A stretch of 64,000 nt of DNA. It comes from Microbacterium esteraromaticum (GTDB lineage Bacteria; Actinomycetota; Actinomycetes; Actinomycetales; Microbacteriaceae). Shown here one piece after another: positions 1-8,584 of this stretch. Where the stretch lies: positions 1,798,001-1,862,000 of the forward strand of contig NZ_CP043732.1 of assembly GCF_014084045.1 (NCBI RefSeq), in the 5' to 3' direction. Numbering within the stretch: position 1 is the first letter of the stretch; the number at the start of each line of letters is the position of its first letter. The notes beneath the pieces were generated by a model. It saw only the letters and a program-made list of their open reading frames with translations. It made no database searches and was not told where the DNA came from. Position numbers and translations under genes: made by a program.

Positions 1-576
1 GTTCTCGCCGCGAACGAGAACAACGTGCTCGACGAGTTCTTCCGCACGGGCATCTACCGCCCCCGGTCGGCCGCCGACACGCACGCCACGTCGAGCCCGT
101 CGATGGACATCTCGAAGGCGTCGAACCTCGAGCGCTTCATCTTCGACCTCGTCGGGCGCTCGCCGCAGGGCGTCGTCGACGCCTGGGCGGGGCTCGACCG
201 CGACGGATTCTTCGACTTCTCCGCCGACCTCGGCCGGTTCGAGAGCGAGTTCGGCATCGTCAGCGGCACCTCGACCCACGCCGACCGGCTCGCCACGATC
301 CGCTCGGTGTACGAGGAGACCGGAGAGGTCATCGATCCGCACACCGCCGACGGCGTGAAGGTCGCCCGCGAGCACGTCGAGCCGGAGGTGCCGATGCTCG
401 TGCTCGAGACCGCCAAGCCGCAGAAGTTCGCCGAGACGATCACCGAGGCGATCGGCGTCGAGCTGGAGTTCTCGGCCGAGCTTCGCGACATGCTGGCGGC
501 GCCTCAGCGGGTGACGGAGATGGCCGACGACGAGCAGGCGCTGCGCGCCTTCGTCGCGGAGCACGCACTGCGCTGA
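1..576 (+). CDS. thrC: Threonine synthase, C-terminal part (5' end outside window)
   Basis: The frame is open from base 1 and ends at TGA 574-576, so only about the last 191 residues are present. Threonine synthase is a cytosolic PLP enzyme that converts O-phosphohomoserine to threonine. The segment DGVKVAREHVEP followed by VLETAKPQKFAETI is the typical C-terminal region of the bacterial enzyme, where the PLP domain closes; the PLP lysine lies upstream of the window. A start at GTG 25 is only the first in-frame start inside the window and is not the true start. The stop codon is embedded in the first unit of a 14-bp tandem repeat. Identification is from family resemblance of the C-terminus and is fairly secure. 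Confidence 0.85.
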   Translation, partial: VLAANENNVLDEFFRTGIYRPRSAADTHATSSPSMDISKASNLERFIFDLVGRSPQGVVDAWAGLDRDGFFDFSADLGRFESEFGIVSGTSTHADRLATIRSVYEETGEVIDPHTADGVKVAREHVEPEVPMLVLETAKPQKFAETITEAIGVELEFSAELRDMLAAPQRVTEMADDEQALRAFVAEHALR

Positions 577-623
577 CCCGCCTGCGCTGACCCGCCTGCG
601 CTGACCCGCCTGCGCTGACGCGG
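568..623 (+). repeat. Four tandem 14-bp repeats over the thrC stop codon
   Basis: The unit CTGCGCTGACCCGC occurs at 568-581, 582-595 and 596-609, with a fourth variant copy at 610-623 ending CGCGG. The first copy encodes the last codons and stop of thrC. Because 14 is not a multiple of 3, the TGA of successive units falls in all three frames. Copy number is probably variable by slippage. Confidence 0.85.
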
Positions 624-648
624 CCTTACGAGGCGCGCGGCTCTGCAC

Positions 649-680
649 CGACCCCAGGTTCACGAGTGAGCCTGGGGTCG
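649..680 (+). terminator. Hairpin terminator after thrC
   Basis: CGACCCCAGG (649-658) and CCTGGGGTCG (671-680) form a perfect 10-bp stem around a 12-nt loop. No T-tract follows, as is common for actinobacterial terminators. It separates thrC from the hydantoin-type operon. Confidence 0.65.
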
Positions 681-790
681 AGTGCATGTTGCCCATCTGT
701 TCGCGATACTCGTGCAGATCGCACATATCGCGTGTCGAGCGGCGTGATTACTGTTGCCACAACCCGTCACTCCTCTCGAAGGACACCCTC

Positions 791-2131
791 ATGGCACGCA
801 TGGCGCACTCCGATGACTTCGCGCTCTCCCGAGTCACGCCCGAAGCACGCAAGCCCTGGTTCGGGATCGCCGTGCAGCGATTCGGTCAGGTCTCCGCCCT
901 CTCGCAGTTCCTGCTCGGGGCGACACTGGGCTTCAGCATGACCTTCGGCGAGGCAGTCCTCGCCTTCCTGTTCGGCTCGCTCATCCTCGAGGTGATCATG
1001 TGCGTGGTCGGATTCATCGGTCAGCGCGAGGGGCTGAACACCGCGCTCCTGGCCCGATGGACCGGCTTCGGCGAGATCGGCGCCTCGCTCGTCGGCCTCG
1101 CCATCGGCATCAGCCTGATCGGCTGGTTCGGCATCCAGTCCGCGATCTCCGCGCAGTCCCTCGACGCGCTGATGCCCGGAGTCCTGCCGGTGTGGGTGTG
1201 GAGCCTCATCTTCGGTCTTGCTGTCACGGCGATCGTCGCCTTCGGCTTCGTCGGGATGCAGTGGCTCGCGAACGTCACCGTGCCGCTGTTCCTGGTGCTG
1301 GTCGGCTGGTCGGTCATCAGCGAGCTCAGCCGTCACGACATCGGAGAGCTGCTCACCAGCCCGGCCCCCGGTCCGACGATGAGCGTGTGGGCCGGCACCG
1401 GCATCGTCGCCGGCGGCCTCATCGTCGGTGCGATCATCACGGGGGACATGACCCGCTTCAACCGCTCCCGCGCCGATGTCATCAAGCAGACCGTGGTGGG
1501 CGTCTCGCTCGGCGAGTTCGTGATCGGTCTGGCTGGAGTTCTGCTCGCACACGCCGCCGGCACCGGCGACATCGTCGCGATCGTCACCTCGTCGGTCGGA
1601 TTCATCGGCCTGTTCATCGTGCTCACCGGCACGCTGAAGATCAACGACTGGAACCTGTACTCGTCGACCCTCGGCCTGGTGAACTTCATCTCCACGGCGT
1701 TCGGCCGCAACCTGCACCGCGTCACCACGACGATCGTGCTCGGCGTCGTCGGGTCGATCCTCGCCGCCGTCGGGATCCTGGGTCAGTTCACCTCGTTCCT
1801 CGTCGTGCTCAGCGTCGCGTTCCCGCCCATCGCCGGCATCATGGTCGCCGAGTACTACTTCGTGCGACGCTGGCGCGCCGACCTCGACGCCACTCGCGAG
1901 ACGGGCACCCTGCCCGCGACCGCCCCGCGGCTCGTGCCTGCCACCATCGTCGTCTGGCTGGTGTCGTCGCTCGTCGGCTACTTCGTCACCTGGGGCATCC
2001 CGTCGCTGCTCAGCCTCTTCCTCTCGATGGTGCTGTACGTCATCGCAGGCAAGCTCGGGCTGGTGCGCGGCGTCGGTGTCGCCACCACCCGCCAGGCGCC
2101 CGCATCCGACTCCCAGCCCGTCAGCGCCTGA
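791..2131 (+). CDS. NCS1-family nucleobase/hydantoin permease (CodB-like)
   Basis: The 446-residue hydrophobic protein belongs to the NCS1 (cytosine/purine/hydantoin) symporter family, inner-membrane transporters usually driven by Na+ or H+. The N-terminal FGIAVQRFGQVSALSQF segment leads into TM1, and about 12 membrane segments can be counted. The ATG at 791 is preferred because GAAGGA lies 6 nt upstream; a frame open from 686 gives an N-terminus rich in Cys and Arg that is unlike the family. It is the first gene of the hydantoin-type operon, so its substrate is probably a hydantoin, thiohydantoin or related ring compound; this is inferred from neighbours. Cytosine itself is less likely because no cytosine deaminase is present. 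Confidence 0.82.
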   Translation: MARMAHSDDFALSRVTPEARKPWFGIAVQRFGQVSALSQFLLGATLGFSMTFGEAVLAFLFGSLILEVIMCVVGFIGQREGLNTALLARWTGFGEIGASLVGLAIGISLIGWFGIQSAISAQSLDALMPGVLPVWVWSLIFGLAVTAIVAFGFVGMQWLANVTVPLFLVLVGWSVISELSRHDIGELLTSPAPGPTMSVWAGTGIVAGGLIVGAIITGDMTRFNRSRADVIKQTVVGVSLGEFVIGLAGVLLAHAAGTGDIVAIVTSSVGFIGLFIVLTGTLKINDWNLYSSTLGLVNFISTAFGRNLHRVTTTIVLGVVGSILAAVGILGQFTSFLVVLSVAFPPIAGIMVAEYYFVRRWRADLDATRETGTLPATAPRLVPATIVVWLVSSLVGYFVTWGIPSLLSLFLSMVLYVIAGKLGLVRGVGVATTRQAPASDSQPVSA

Positions 2132-2160
2132 CTCCGGCCTCCACACAGAAAGCGAGAACC

Positions 2161-3708
2161 ATGCACATCGGCATCGACGTCGGCGGGACGAACACCGACG
2201 CAGTACTCATGGAGGGCACCCGCACACTGGCGGGGGTCAAGCACTCCACGACCGAGGACGTCACGAGCGGCATCGTGCAGGCGATCGAGGACCTGCGGGC
2301 CAACCACCCCTTCGAGGGCTCTGACATCGATGCCGTGATGATCGGCACCACGCACTTCATCAACGCGCTGGTGCAGGCCAGTCGACTCGCACCGACGGCG
2401 GCCCTCCGTCTCGGCCTCCCCGCGACGCGGGCGCTGCCGCCGCTGGTGGACTGGCCCGAGGTGCTCGTCGAAGCCACCCGCGCGCGCAGCTACCTGGCGC
2501 ACGGCGGCTACGAGTTCGACGGACGCCCGATCTCGCCGCTCGACCCCGACGAGCTGCGCGCTCACGCCGAGGACATGAAGGCGAACGGCATCCGCTCCGT
2601 CGCCATCTCCTCGGTGTTCAGCCCGGTCAACCACGACCTCGAGACGCAGGCCGCCGAGATCATCGCCTCCGTGCTCGGCGACGACGTCGCCATCTCGCTC
2701 TCGCACGAGATCGGCCGCATCGGACTGCTCGAGCGCGAGAACGCCACCATCATCAACGCCGCGCTGCGCGAGCTCGCCTCCGAGATCGTCGACGGACTCA
2801 CCTCAGCGGTGCGCGCCCAGGGCATCGAGGCGCCCATCTTCCTCAGCCAGAACGACGGCACGCTGATGGACGACGAGTACGTGCGCCGGTACCCGGTGGC
2901 CACCTTCGCGTCCGGTCCCACCAACTCGATGCGAGGAGCCGCGACCACGAGCGGACTCGACGACTGCGCCGTGATCGATGTCGGCGGCACCACCGCCGAC
3001 ATCGGCCTGCTGATCAAGGGGTTCCCGCGCGAGACGGCCAATGAGGTCAAGGTCGCGGGCATCCGCACCAACTTCCGCATGCCCGACGTGCTCTCGCTCG
3101 GGATCGGCGGCGGCAGCATCGTCGATGAGCAGACCGGCGAGGTGGGACCGGCATCGGTCGGCTACCGCCTCACGACCGAGGCGCTGGTGTTCGGCGGCAG
3201 CACGCTGACCGCCACCGACATCGCCGTGGCCGCGGGACGCGCCGACGTCGGCGACGCGTCGAAGGTCGCCCACCTCGATCCGGCGCTCGTGGCGCGCGTG
3301 CTCGACCGCATCGCCGAGCGCGTCTCCGAGGCCGTGGACCGGATGCGCACCTCGCCCGAGCCGATCGCGGTCGTGGCGGTCGGCGGCGGATCCATCCTGC
3401 TGCCGGACGAGCTGCCGATGTTCGGAACCGTGCACCGGCCCGAGAACTATGCCGTGGCCAACGCCATCGGGGCCTCCATCGCCCAGGTCGGCGGCGAGAT
3501 CGACAAGGTCTACGCCATCGAACCGGGACGCCGCGAGGAGACGATCGCCGAGGTGCGAGCCGAGGCCGTCGACAAGGCGGTCGCCGCAGGAGCCAAGCCG
3601 TCGACCGTGACGATCATCGACTTCGACGAGGTGCCGATCCCGTACCTCCCCGGCAACGCCACGCGCATCCGCGCGAAGGCCGTCGGCGACCTCGACATGG
3701 GGGCGTGA
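2161..3708 (+). CDS. Hydantoinase/oxoprolinase family protein (HyuA-like)
   Basis: The 515-residue cytosolic protein has the actin/hsp70-like ATPase fold of HyuA/oxoprolinase subunit A. DVGGTNTD near residues 5-12 is the N-terminal phosphate loop, DVGGTTADIG near 273-282 is the second loop, GIGGGS lies near 313 and VAVGGGS near 405. Family members use ATP to open hydantoin or 5-oxoproline rings. No HyuB-like partner gene is present; instead three DUF917 genes follow, and DUF917 is a known genomic partner of this short HyuA type. ATG 2161 begins directly with the ATPase motif and follows the permease stop by 29 nt. The stop is 1 nt before the next start, so the genes are co-transcribed. The exact substrate is unknown. 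Confidence 0.82.
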   Translation: MHIGIDVGGTNTDAVLMEGTRTLAGVKHSTTEDVTSGIVQAIEDLRANHPFEGSDIDAVMIGTTHFINALVQASRLAPTAALRLGLPATRALPPLVDWPEVLVEATRARSYLAHGGYEFDGRPISPLDPDELRAHAEDMKANGIRSVAISSVFSPVNHDLETQAAEIIASVLGDDVAISLSHEIGRIGLLERENATIINAALRELASEIVDGLTSAVRAQGIEAPIFLSQNDGTLMDDEYVRRYPVATFASGPTNSMRGAATTSGLDDCAVIDVGGTTADIGLLIKGFPRETANEVKVAGIRTNFRMPDVLSLGIGGGSIVDEQTGEVGPASVGYRLTTEALVFGGSTLTATDIAVAAGRADVGDASKVAHLDPALVARVLDRIAERVSEAVDRMRTSPEPIAVVAVGGGSILLPDELPMFGTVHRPENYAVANAIGASIAQVGGEIDKVYAIEPGRREETIAEVRAEAVDKAVAAGAKPSTVTIIDFDEVPIPYLPGNATRIRAKAVGDLDMGA

Positions 3709-3709
3709 G

Positions 3710-4807
3710 ATGAGCTGGACCATCACCGCAGAGCACATCGATCCACTCGCCCGCGGCGCGGCCGTGCTCGGCACCGGCGGCGGCGGAGACCCGTACATCG
3801 GCGCGCTGCTGGCACGCCAGGCGCTCGCCGATGCAGACGTCACCGTCGTCGGCCTCGACGAGGTGCCCGGTGACGCCGTCGTGCTCTTCGTCGCCATGAT
3901 GGGCGCTCCGACCGTGATGGTCGAGAAGCTGCCCAGCCTGGACGAGGTCGTCGAGCCCGTCCGGGCGCTCGGAGTGCATCTCGGCCGTCCGATCACCCAC
4001 ATCGCCTGTGCGGAGGTGGGAGGTGTGAACTCCACCATTCCGATCGCCGCCGCCGCGGCGCTCGGTCTGCCGCTGATCGACGCCGACGGCATGGGGCGCG
4101 CGTTCCCCGAGCTGCAGATGGTGCTCCCCACTCTCTACGGCGTGACCGCCTCGCCGCTGGCGTTCAGCGATGAGAAGGGCAACACGGGGGTGCTGCAGAC
4201 CGTCGACAACTCGTGGACCGAGCGCATCGCCCGCGTCGCGTGCGTCGAGATGGGATGCTCGGTGATGATCTCGGGCTTCTCGATGTCTGGTGCACAGGCG
4301 CGCGAATCGCTCGTCGCCGGCTCGCTGTCGCGCTGCATCGAGATCGGCGAGGTCATCGTCGCGGCGCGCGACGACAAGACCGACCCCGTCGCCGCGGCCG
4401 TCGCCCTGCTCGGAGGTCGCGAGCTGTTCGACGGCAAGGTCGTCGACGTGCAGCGCGCGACCACCACCGGGTTCGCGCGCGGCCGGGCGCGGATCGATGG
4501 TGCCGACGACACCTCGATCACGCTGCAGTTCCAGAACGAGCACCTCGTCGCAGAGAAGGACGGGCAGGTGCTGGCCACCACGCCCGACCTGATCATGGTG
4601 CTCGAGGGCGAGTCGGGTGAGCCGATCACGACCGAGGCGCTGCGTTACGGTCAGCGCGTGCGCGTCATCGCCGCGCCGGCCGACGAGCGCTGGCACTCCG
4701 CCGAGGCGCTGGCGATGGTCGGACCGGGCTACTTCGGCTACGACATGCCCGCCCACCGCTTCGACGGCACGGTCTCGGCCGGTCAGCGCGCTGAGGCGAC
4801 AGCGTGA
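3710..4807 (+). CDS. DUF917 / S-Me-THD family protein, copy 1
   Basis: The 365-residue protein belongs to PF06032 (DUF917, also named S-methyl-thiohydantoin desulfurase-like). The N-terminal LGTGGGGDPYIG motif (about residues 19-30), a MMGAPTVMVEKL segment, a VGGVNS loop and DADGMGRAFPEL (about 124-135) are conserved with the next gene. The family works on hydantoin-like rings with HyuA-type partners, but few members are characterised. The ATG lies 1 nt after the upstream stop, and the 3' end overlaps the next gene by 4 nt (GTGA). The three tandem paralogues suggest a hetero-oligomer or divided substrate ranges. Confidence 0.8.
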   Translation: MSWTITAEHIDPLARGAAVLGTGGGGDPYIGALLARQALADADVTVVGLDEVPGDAVVLFVAMMGAPTVMVEKLPSLDEVVEPVRALGVHLGRPITHIACAEVGGVNSTIPIAAAAALGLPLIDADGMGRAFPELQMVLPTLYGVTASPLAFSDEKGNTGVLQTVDNSWTERIARVACVEMGCSVMISGFSMSGAQARESLVAGSLSRCIEIGEVIVAARDDKTDPVAAAVALLGGRELFDGKVVDVQRATTTGFARGRARIDGADDTSITLQFQNEHLVAEKDGQVLATTPDLIMVLEGESGEPITTEALRYGQRVRVIAAPADERWHSAEALAMVGPGYFGYDMPAHRFDGTVSAGQRAEATA

Positions 4808-5904
4808 GCTGGCAGCTGACTGCCGCAGATCTGCCCGATCTCGCGCGGGGAGCCACGCTGCTCGGCACGGGCGGAGGAGGAGATCCGTACATCGGCAAGA
4901 TGCTCGTCGAACGCGTTCTCGGCGACGGGGCGATCACCATCCTCGATCCCGACGAGCTGGCCGATGACCTGTTCGTCATCCCCACGGCCCAGATGGGCGC
5001 GCCGACCGTGATGGTCGAGAAGATCCCGGCAGGGACCGAGCCCACGCTCGCCCTGCGCACCCTCGAGGATCATCTGGGGCGCAGGGCCGACGCGACCATG
5101 CCGATCGAATGCGGCGGCATCAACTCGATGATCCCGCTGATCGTCGCAGCGGAGACCGGCCTTCCCGTGGTCGACGCCGACGGGATGGGCCGTGCGTTCC
5201 CCGAGCTGTCGATGGAGACCTTCGCCGTCTACGGCGTGCACGGCTCGCCCCTCGCCCTCGCCGGCGAGCGGGGCGAGCGGGTCGTGATCGACACGGGCGA
5301 CGACGACCGTCAGATGGAATGGCTCGCCCGCGGGATCACGATCCGCCTCGGCGGCGTCGGCCACATCGCCGAGTACCCGATGACCGGCGCAGACGTGCGC
5401 CGCACCGCCGTGCCGCGCACCATCTCGATGGCGCTCGCGCTCGGGCGCGCGATCCGGCTGGCGCGCGATGAGCACCGATCCCCGTTCGAGGCGATCTCGG
5501 CGACACTCGCATCCACGCTGTATCCGCACATGCGCGAGCTGTTCGTCGGCAAGGTGGTCGACGTCGAGCGGCGCACGACCGAGGGGTTCGCGAAGGGGCG
5601 GGCGGTGATCGCGCCTCTCGACGAGGGCGACGACGCTTTCGAGATCTCGTTCCAGAATGAGAACCTCATCGCCCGTCATGGCGGTCGCCTCGTCGCCATC
5701 GTGCCCGACCTCATCTGCGTCGTCGACCATGAGACCGCCGAGCCGATCACGACCGAGGGACTGCGGTACGGCCAGCGGGTGCGGGTGCTCGGGATCTCCA
5801 CCCCGGAGATGATGCGCACTCCTGCCGCGCTCGCCGCGTTCGGCCCGTCGGCGTTCGGCCTCGGAGAGGACTTCGTCCCGGTCGAGCAGGTGGCGAGGCC
5901 GTAA
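4804..5904 (+). CDS. DUF917 / S-Me-THD family protein, copy 2
   Basis: The 366-residue protein is clearly homologous to the preceding one: the same LLGTGGGGDPYIGKML opening, AQMGAPTVMVEKI, GGINSMIP and DADGMGRAFPELS, plus the C-terminal EPITTEGLRYGQRVRV block that copy 1 also carries as EPITTEALRYGQRVRV. GTG 4804 overlaps the previous stop as GTGA, indicating translational coupling. In many genomes two DUF917 genes are adjacent, and copies 1 and 2 look like such a pair. The likely role is ring opening or desulfuration in hydantoin/thiohydantoin breakdown together with the HyuA-like protein; this is inference from the family and the operon. Confidence 0.8.
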   Translation: MSWQLTAADLPDLARGATLLGTGGGGDPYIGKMLVERVLGDGAITILDPDELADDLFVIPTAQMGAPTVMVEKIPAGTEPTLALRTLEDHLGRRADATMPIECGGINSMIPLIVAAETGLPVVDADGMGRAFPELSMETFAVYGVHGSPLALAGERGERVVIDTGDDDRQMEWLARGITIRLGGVGHIAEYPMTGADVRRTAVPRTISMALALGRAIRLARDEHRSPFEAISATLASTLYPHMRELFVGKVVDVERRTTEGFAKGRAVIAPLDEGDDAFEISFQNENLIARHGGRLVAIVPDLICVVDHETAEPITTEGLRYGQRVRVLGISTPEMMRTPAALAAFGPSAFGLGEDFVPVEQVARP

Positions 5905-5907
5905 CCT
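5902..5907 (+). promoter_or_regulatory. Internal -10 box (TAACCT) for the third DUF917 gene
   Basis: TAACCT overlaps the TAA stop of copy 2 and lies exactly 6 nt before ATG 5914, the geometry of a leaderless actinobacterial start. No Shine-Dalgarno sequence precedes 5914. This suggests a secondary promoter for the last two genes of the operon. Confidence 0.4.
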
Positions 5908-5913
5908 GGAACG

Positions 5914-6948
5914 ATGGTGAGCCTGCTCGGGCGTGAGGATCTGACTGCGCTCGCGCGCGGCTATGCGCTGTTCGGCTCCGGAGGCGGTGGATCGACGACT
6001 ATGCTCGAGCTGATCCTCGCCGGGTCGTCGACCTGGCCGCTCGAGGTCGCCGCGCCCGAGTCACTCGATCCGCAGACGCCGTGCCTCGGCGTCGCGTTCG
6101 TCGGATCCACCATCCTCCTTGGCGAGCGGATGCCAGGCGCCGACCCCTTCCGTCCGCTGCTCGACGCGGTCGAGAGATGGCTGGGCCACGAGGTTCCCGC
6201 GGTCTGCTCGATGGAAGGCGGCGGCATGAACGGGCTGGCTCCGCTGATGCTCGCCGACACCCACACCGTGGTGGACGCCGACTGCACCGGCCGCGCTGTA
6301 CCCGGCCTCGATCAGATGTCGCTGTTCGTCGACCGCGTGCCGGGCATCGTCGTCGCCTGCGACACCGGAGCCGGCGGAGTCGCTCTGGTCGAGGCGGCGC
6401 GCGCGATAGACGTGGAGAGGGTGGTGCGGGCGGCGATCATCCAGGCAGGCGGTGCCGGATGCGCGGTGTTCGCCGGATTCACGGTGGGCGACCTGCGCGA
6501 GCATGCGATCTCAGGTCACCTGGCGCATGCGCTCGAACGGGGTCGTTCGTTCGTGTCCACCTCCTCGCGACCCCTCGCCGAACTCGCTGAGGCGCTCGGC
6601 GCCCGCCTGGTCGCCGAGGGTCGCATCCTCTCGGTCGCCTCCCATGCGGACGACCCTCACGTGAGCGCGGTGGAGATCGCAGGCGTCGACGGCGCGGTGC
6701 ACCGCGTGATCACCCGCTCCGAAGCCCTGGCCGTGCTGAGCGACGGAACGGTCGTCGCGGCTGCACCCACGGTGATCGTCGTCATCGACGCGATCTCCCG
6801 CGACGTGCTCGAGGTGACCGAGCTGGCACTGGCGCGTCATGTCGCCGTGCTGGCGATCCCGGCTCCCGCGTGGTGGAACGCCCACCCCTACCGTCTGCGG
6901 CACGTCACCCCGTCCGCCTACGGCCTGGCTGATCTGGACGTCGCATGA
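5914..6948 (+). CDS. DUF917 / S-Me-THD family protein, divergent copy 3
   Basis: The 344-residue protein is the most divergent of the three DUF917 proteins. It keeps the glycine loop as FGSGGGGS, the EGGGMNGLAPL segment and VVDADCTGRAVPGL, but lacks the DPYIG and MGAPTVMVEK motifs of copies 1 and 2. It may therefore have a different activity or be a structural subunit. Unlike the coupled pair before it, it is separated by 9 nt and has its own putative leaderless -10 box. Its last codons overlap the PucR gene by 4 nt (ATGA). Confidence is high for family membership and low for function. Confidence 0.72.
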   Translation: MVSLLGREDLTALARGYALFGSGGGGSTTMLELILAGSSTWPLEVAAPESLDPQTPCLGVAFVGSTILLGERMPGADPFRPLLDAVERWLGHEVPAVCSMEGGGMNGLAPLMLADTHTVVDADCTGRAVPGLDQMSLFVDRVPGIVVACDTGAGGVALVEAARAIDVERVVRAAIIQAGGAGCAVFAGFTVGDLREHAISGHLAHALERGRSFVSTSSRPLAELAEALGARLVAEGRILSVASHADDPHVSAVEIAGVDGAVHRVITRSEALAVLSDGTVVAAAPTVIVVIDAISRDVLEVTELALARHVAVLAIPAPAWWNAHPYRLRHVTPSAYGLADLDVA

Positions 6949-8459
6949 GCGGTGGGCTGCGTCTGAGCGACCTGCTGTCCCATCCCGACAACGGCGGTCT
7001 CGTGCTGGTGGCGGGTCCATCGGATGCGGCGTGGAAGGCCGTGTCGGTGGAGAACGGCGAGACGGATCTCGCGGCTGCCGCCCACGATCGGCTCGCGGTG
7101 CTCACCTCCGGCATCCCGCGCACCACCTGGCAGCAGGATGCGATGCTCCGCCGAGTCCGCGATCGCGGGTACACGGGCCTCGCGCTGCCCGGCGCCACGG
7201 CGATCGACCAGGGTGCACGTCGGCTCGCCGACCGCCTCAGGCTCACGCTGCTCGACGTCGGGCGCCCGGTGCAGCTGGCGAAGGCGTGCTGGATGCTGCT
7301 GGAGGCCCGCGATGCGCTGACGCTCGGTCAGGTACGCAAGGTCGCGCAGTCCTTCGAGTACTCCGCCCAGGACCTCGGAGACCTGCTGCGGCACATCGCG
7401 GCGAACCTCGGCAGGGGAGTGGCCCTCGTGGATCGTGCCGGGGTCGTCCTCGAAGCAGGTGGACATCTCGGTGCAGAGCTGCATGCGGCGATCGGGTTCG
7501 ACTCGTGGGCCGACCTCGCGCGTGCCGGCGATGCCGCGGCCGCATCCGTCCGGGTCGACAGCCCCGGGCGCACGGGACTGCGGCTCGCGCTGTTCGGGGA
7601 CGGGATGGGCGAACCGCAGCTGCAGGCGCTGTCGGTCGCCGCCGAGATCGCGATGCCCGCCATCGCGGCCCGCATCCTGATCGACGAGGTCGCGGCGATC
7701 AACGACGTGACCGTGTCATCGGCGCTGCTGCGCGACTTCACCGATCTGCGAGGCGCGACCGACGACGACGTCGACCGGCGGATGATCGAGCGCGGGTGGC
7801 GGACTCAGGGGCATCACCTCGGGTTCCACCTGGCCGCGCGAGGGCGGCTCGACGCATTCTCCCTGCTGCGATCGCTGCGGGCAGGACTCGGAGCGATCGA
7901 TGCCGAGGCGCACGCGACGGCGGCGGGCAGCGGGGTGAGCGGATGGCTGACCTTCGCCGAGCCGCCGGGGCCAGACCGGGTCGAGCGCACGGTCGCCGCG
8001 CTGAGGCAGCTGCATGCGGATGCTCTTCGCGACTTCCCCGTCGCCACGGGCGTCGGCTCGCTGCAGCCGGGCCCGGCGGGACTGGTGACGACCCTCGACG
8101 AGGCCGCTGACGCCGCGAGGATCGCCGCCGCTCGCTCGGCGACCGGGTGGTTCGTGCGCGTGGACAGCCTCGGTCTCGAGCAGCTGCTCCTCGCCTGGAC
8201 GGGCAACGACACCTTCGTTCCCGCCGCGGAGTCGCTGCTCGCTCCGCTGCGCGAGGGCACGGGCGAGCTGCTGACCACGCTCGCCGCGTACCTCGACCAT
8301 GAATCAGGCATCGCCGCCACCGCCGCAGCGCTCGGCCTGCACCGCAACACGGTCGCGCTGCGCATCCGCCGCACACAGGAGCTGCTCGGCATCGACATGA
8401 ACGACCCCGAGGCTCGACTCGCCCTGCATCTGGCCTGCAGAGCGGTGCTGATGCGCTGA
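6945..8459 (+). CDS. PucR-family transcriptional regulator
   Basis: The 504-residue regulator has the PucR layout: an N-terminal purine-catabolism-type ligand domain (LRLSDLLSHP at the start), a central GGDEF-like linker region, and a C-terminal helix-turn-helix (DHESGIAATAAALGLHRNTV, about residues 447-466, then LRIRRTQELLG). PucR proteins activate purine, allantoin or hydantoin catabolic genes. The start ATG overlaps the stop of the third DUF917 gene (ATGA), so the regulator belongs to the operon it probably controls. Transcription ends in the inverted-repeat element at 8501-8578, shared with the convergent rtcB. The ligand is unknown; a hydantoin intermediate is the simplest guess. Confidence 0.85.
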   Translation: MSGGLRLSDLLSHPDNGGLVLVAGPSDAAWKAVSVENGETDLAAAAHDRLAVLTSGIPRTTWQQDAMLRRVRDRGYTGLALPGATAIDQGARRLADRLRLTLLDVGRPVQLAKACWMLLEARDALTLGQVRKVAQSFEYSAQDLGDLLRHIAANLGRGVALVDRAGVVLEAGGHLGAELHAAIGFDSWADLARAGDAAAASVRVDSPGRTGLRLALFGDGMGEPQLQALSVAAEIAMPAIAARILIDEVAAINDVTVSSALLRDFTDLRGATDDDVDRRMIERGWRTQGHHLGFHLAARGRLDAFSLLRSLRAGLGAIDAEAHATAAGSGVSGWLTFAEPPGPDRVERTVAALRQLHADALRDFPVATGVGSLQPGPAGLVTTLDEAADAARIAAARSATGWFVRVDSLGLEQLLLAWTGNDTFVPAAESLLAPLREGTGELLTTLAAYLDHESGIAATAAALGLHRNTVALRIRRTQELLGIDMNDPEARLALHLACRAVLMR

Positions 8460-8500
8460 CGCCGCAGGGCCGGTTCTCGAGCGAGTTCGGCTCGAGTGGA

Positions 8501-8578
8501 CGCTGTCCTCGCGAGACTTCACTTCCAGCTTGAGACAGCGTGCACGAGTGCAGGTCCCATGCCGGAAGTGAAGTCTCG
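8501..8578. repeat. Palindromic intergenic element, word type A, copy 1
   Basis: A perfect 15-bp inverted repeat, CGAGACTTCACTTCC at 8512-8526 and its complement at 8564-8578, encloses 37 nt. A nested pair, CGCTGTC (8501-8507) and GACAGCG (8534-8540), allows an alternative fold. It lies between the convergent pucR-type and rtcB genes, 6 nt from the rtcB stop. Similar sequences occur at 12781-12851 and 14151-14223. Confidence 0.75.
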
Positions 8579-8584
8579 GGGTGA

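Noticed and set aside
767..2146. 459-codon minus-strand open frame
   Set aside because: It mirrors the permease gene in the opposite strand and its product is rich in Asp, Glu, Arg and His with no recognisable motif; GC-rich DNA commonly leaves such antisense frames open.
1000..2160. N-terminal extension of the HyuA-like gene back to position 1000
   Set aside because: The extension overlaps the permease gene and is Arg/His-rich; the ATPase motif begins right after ATG 2161.
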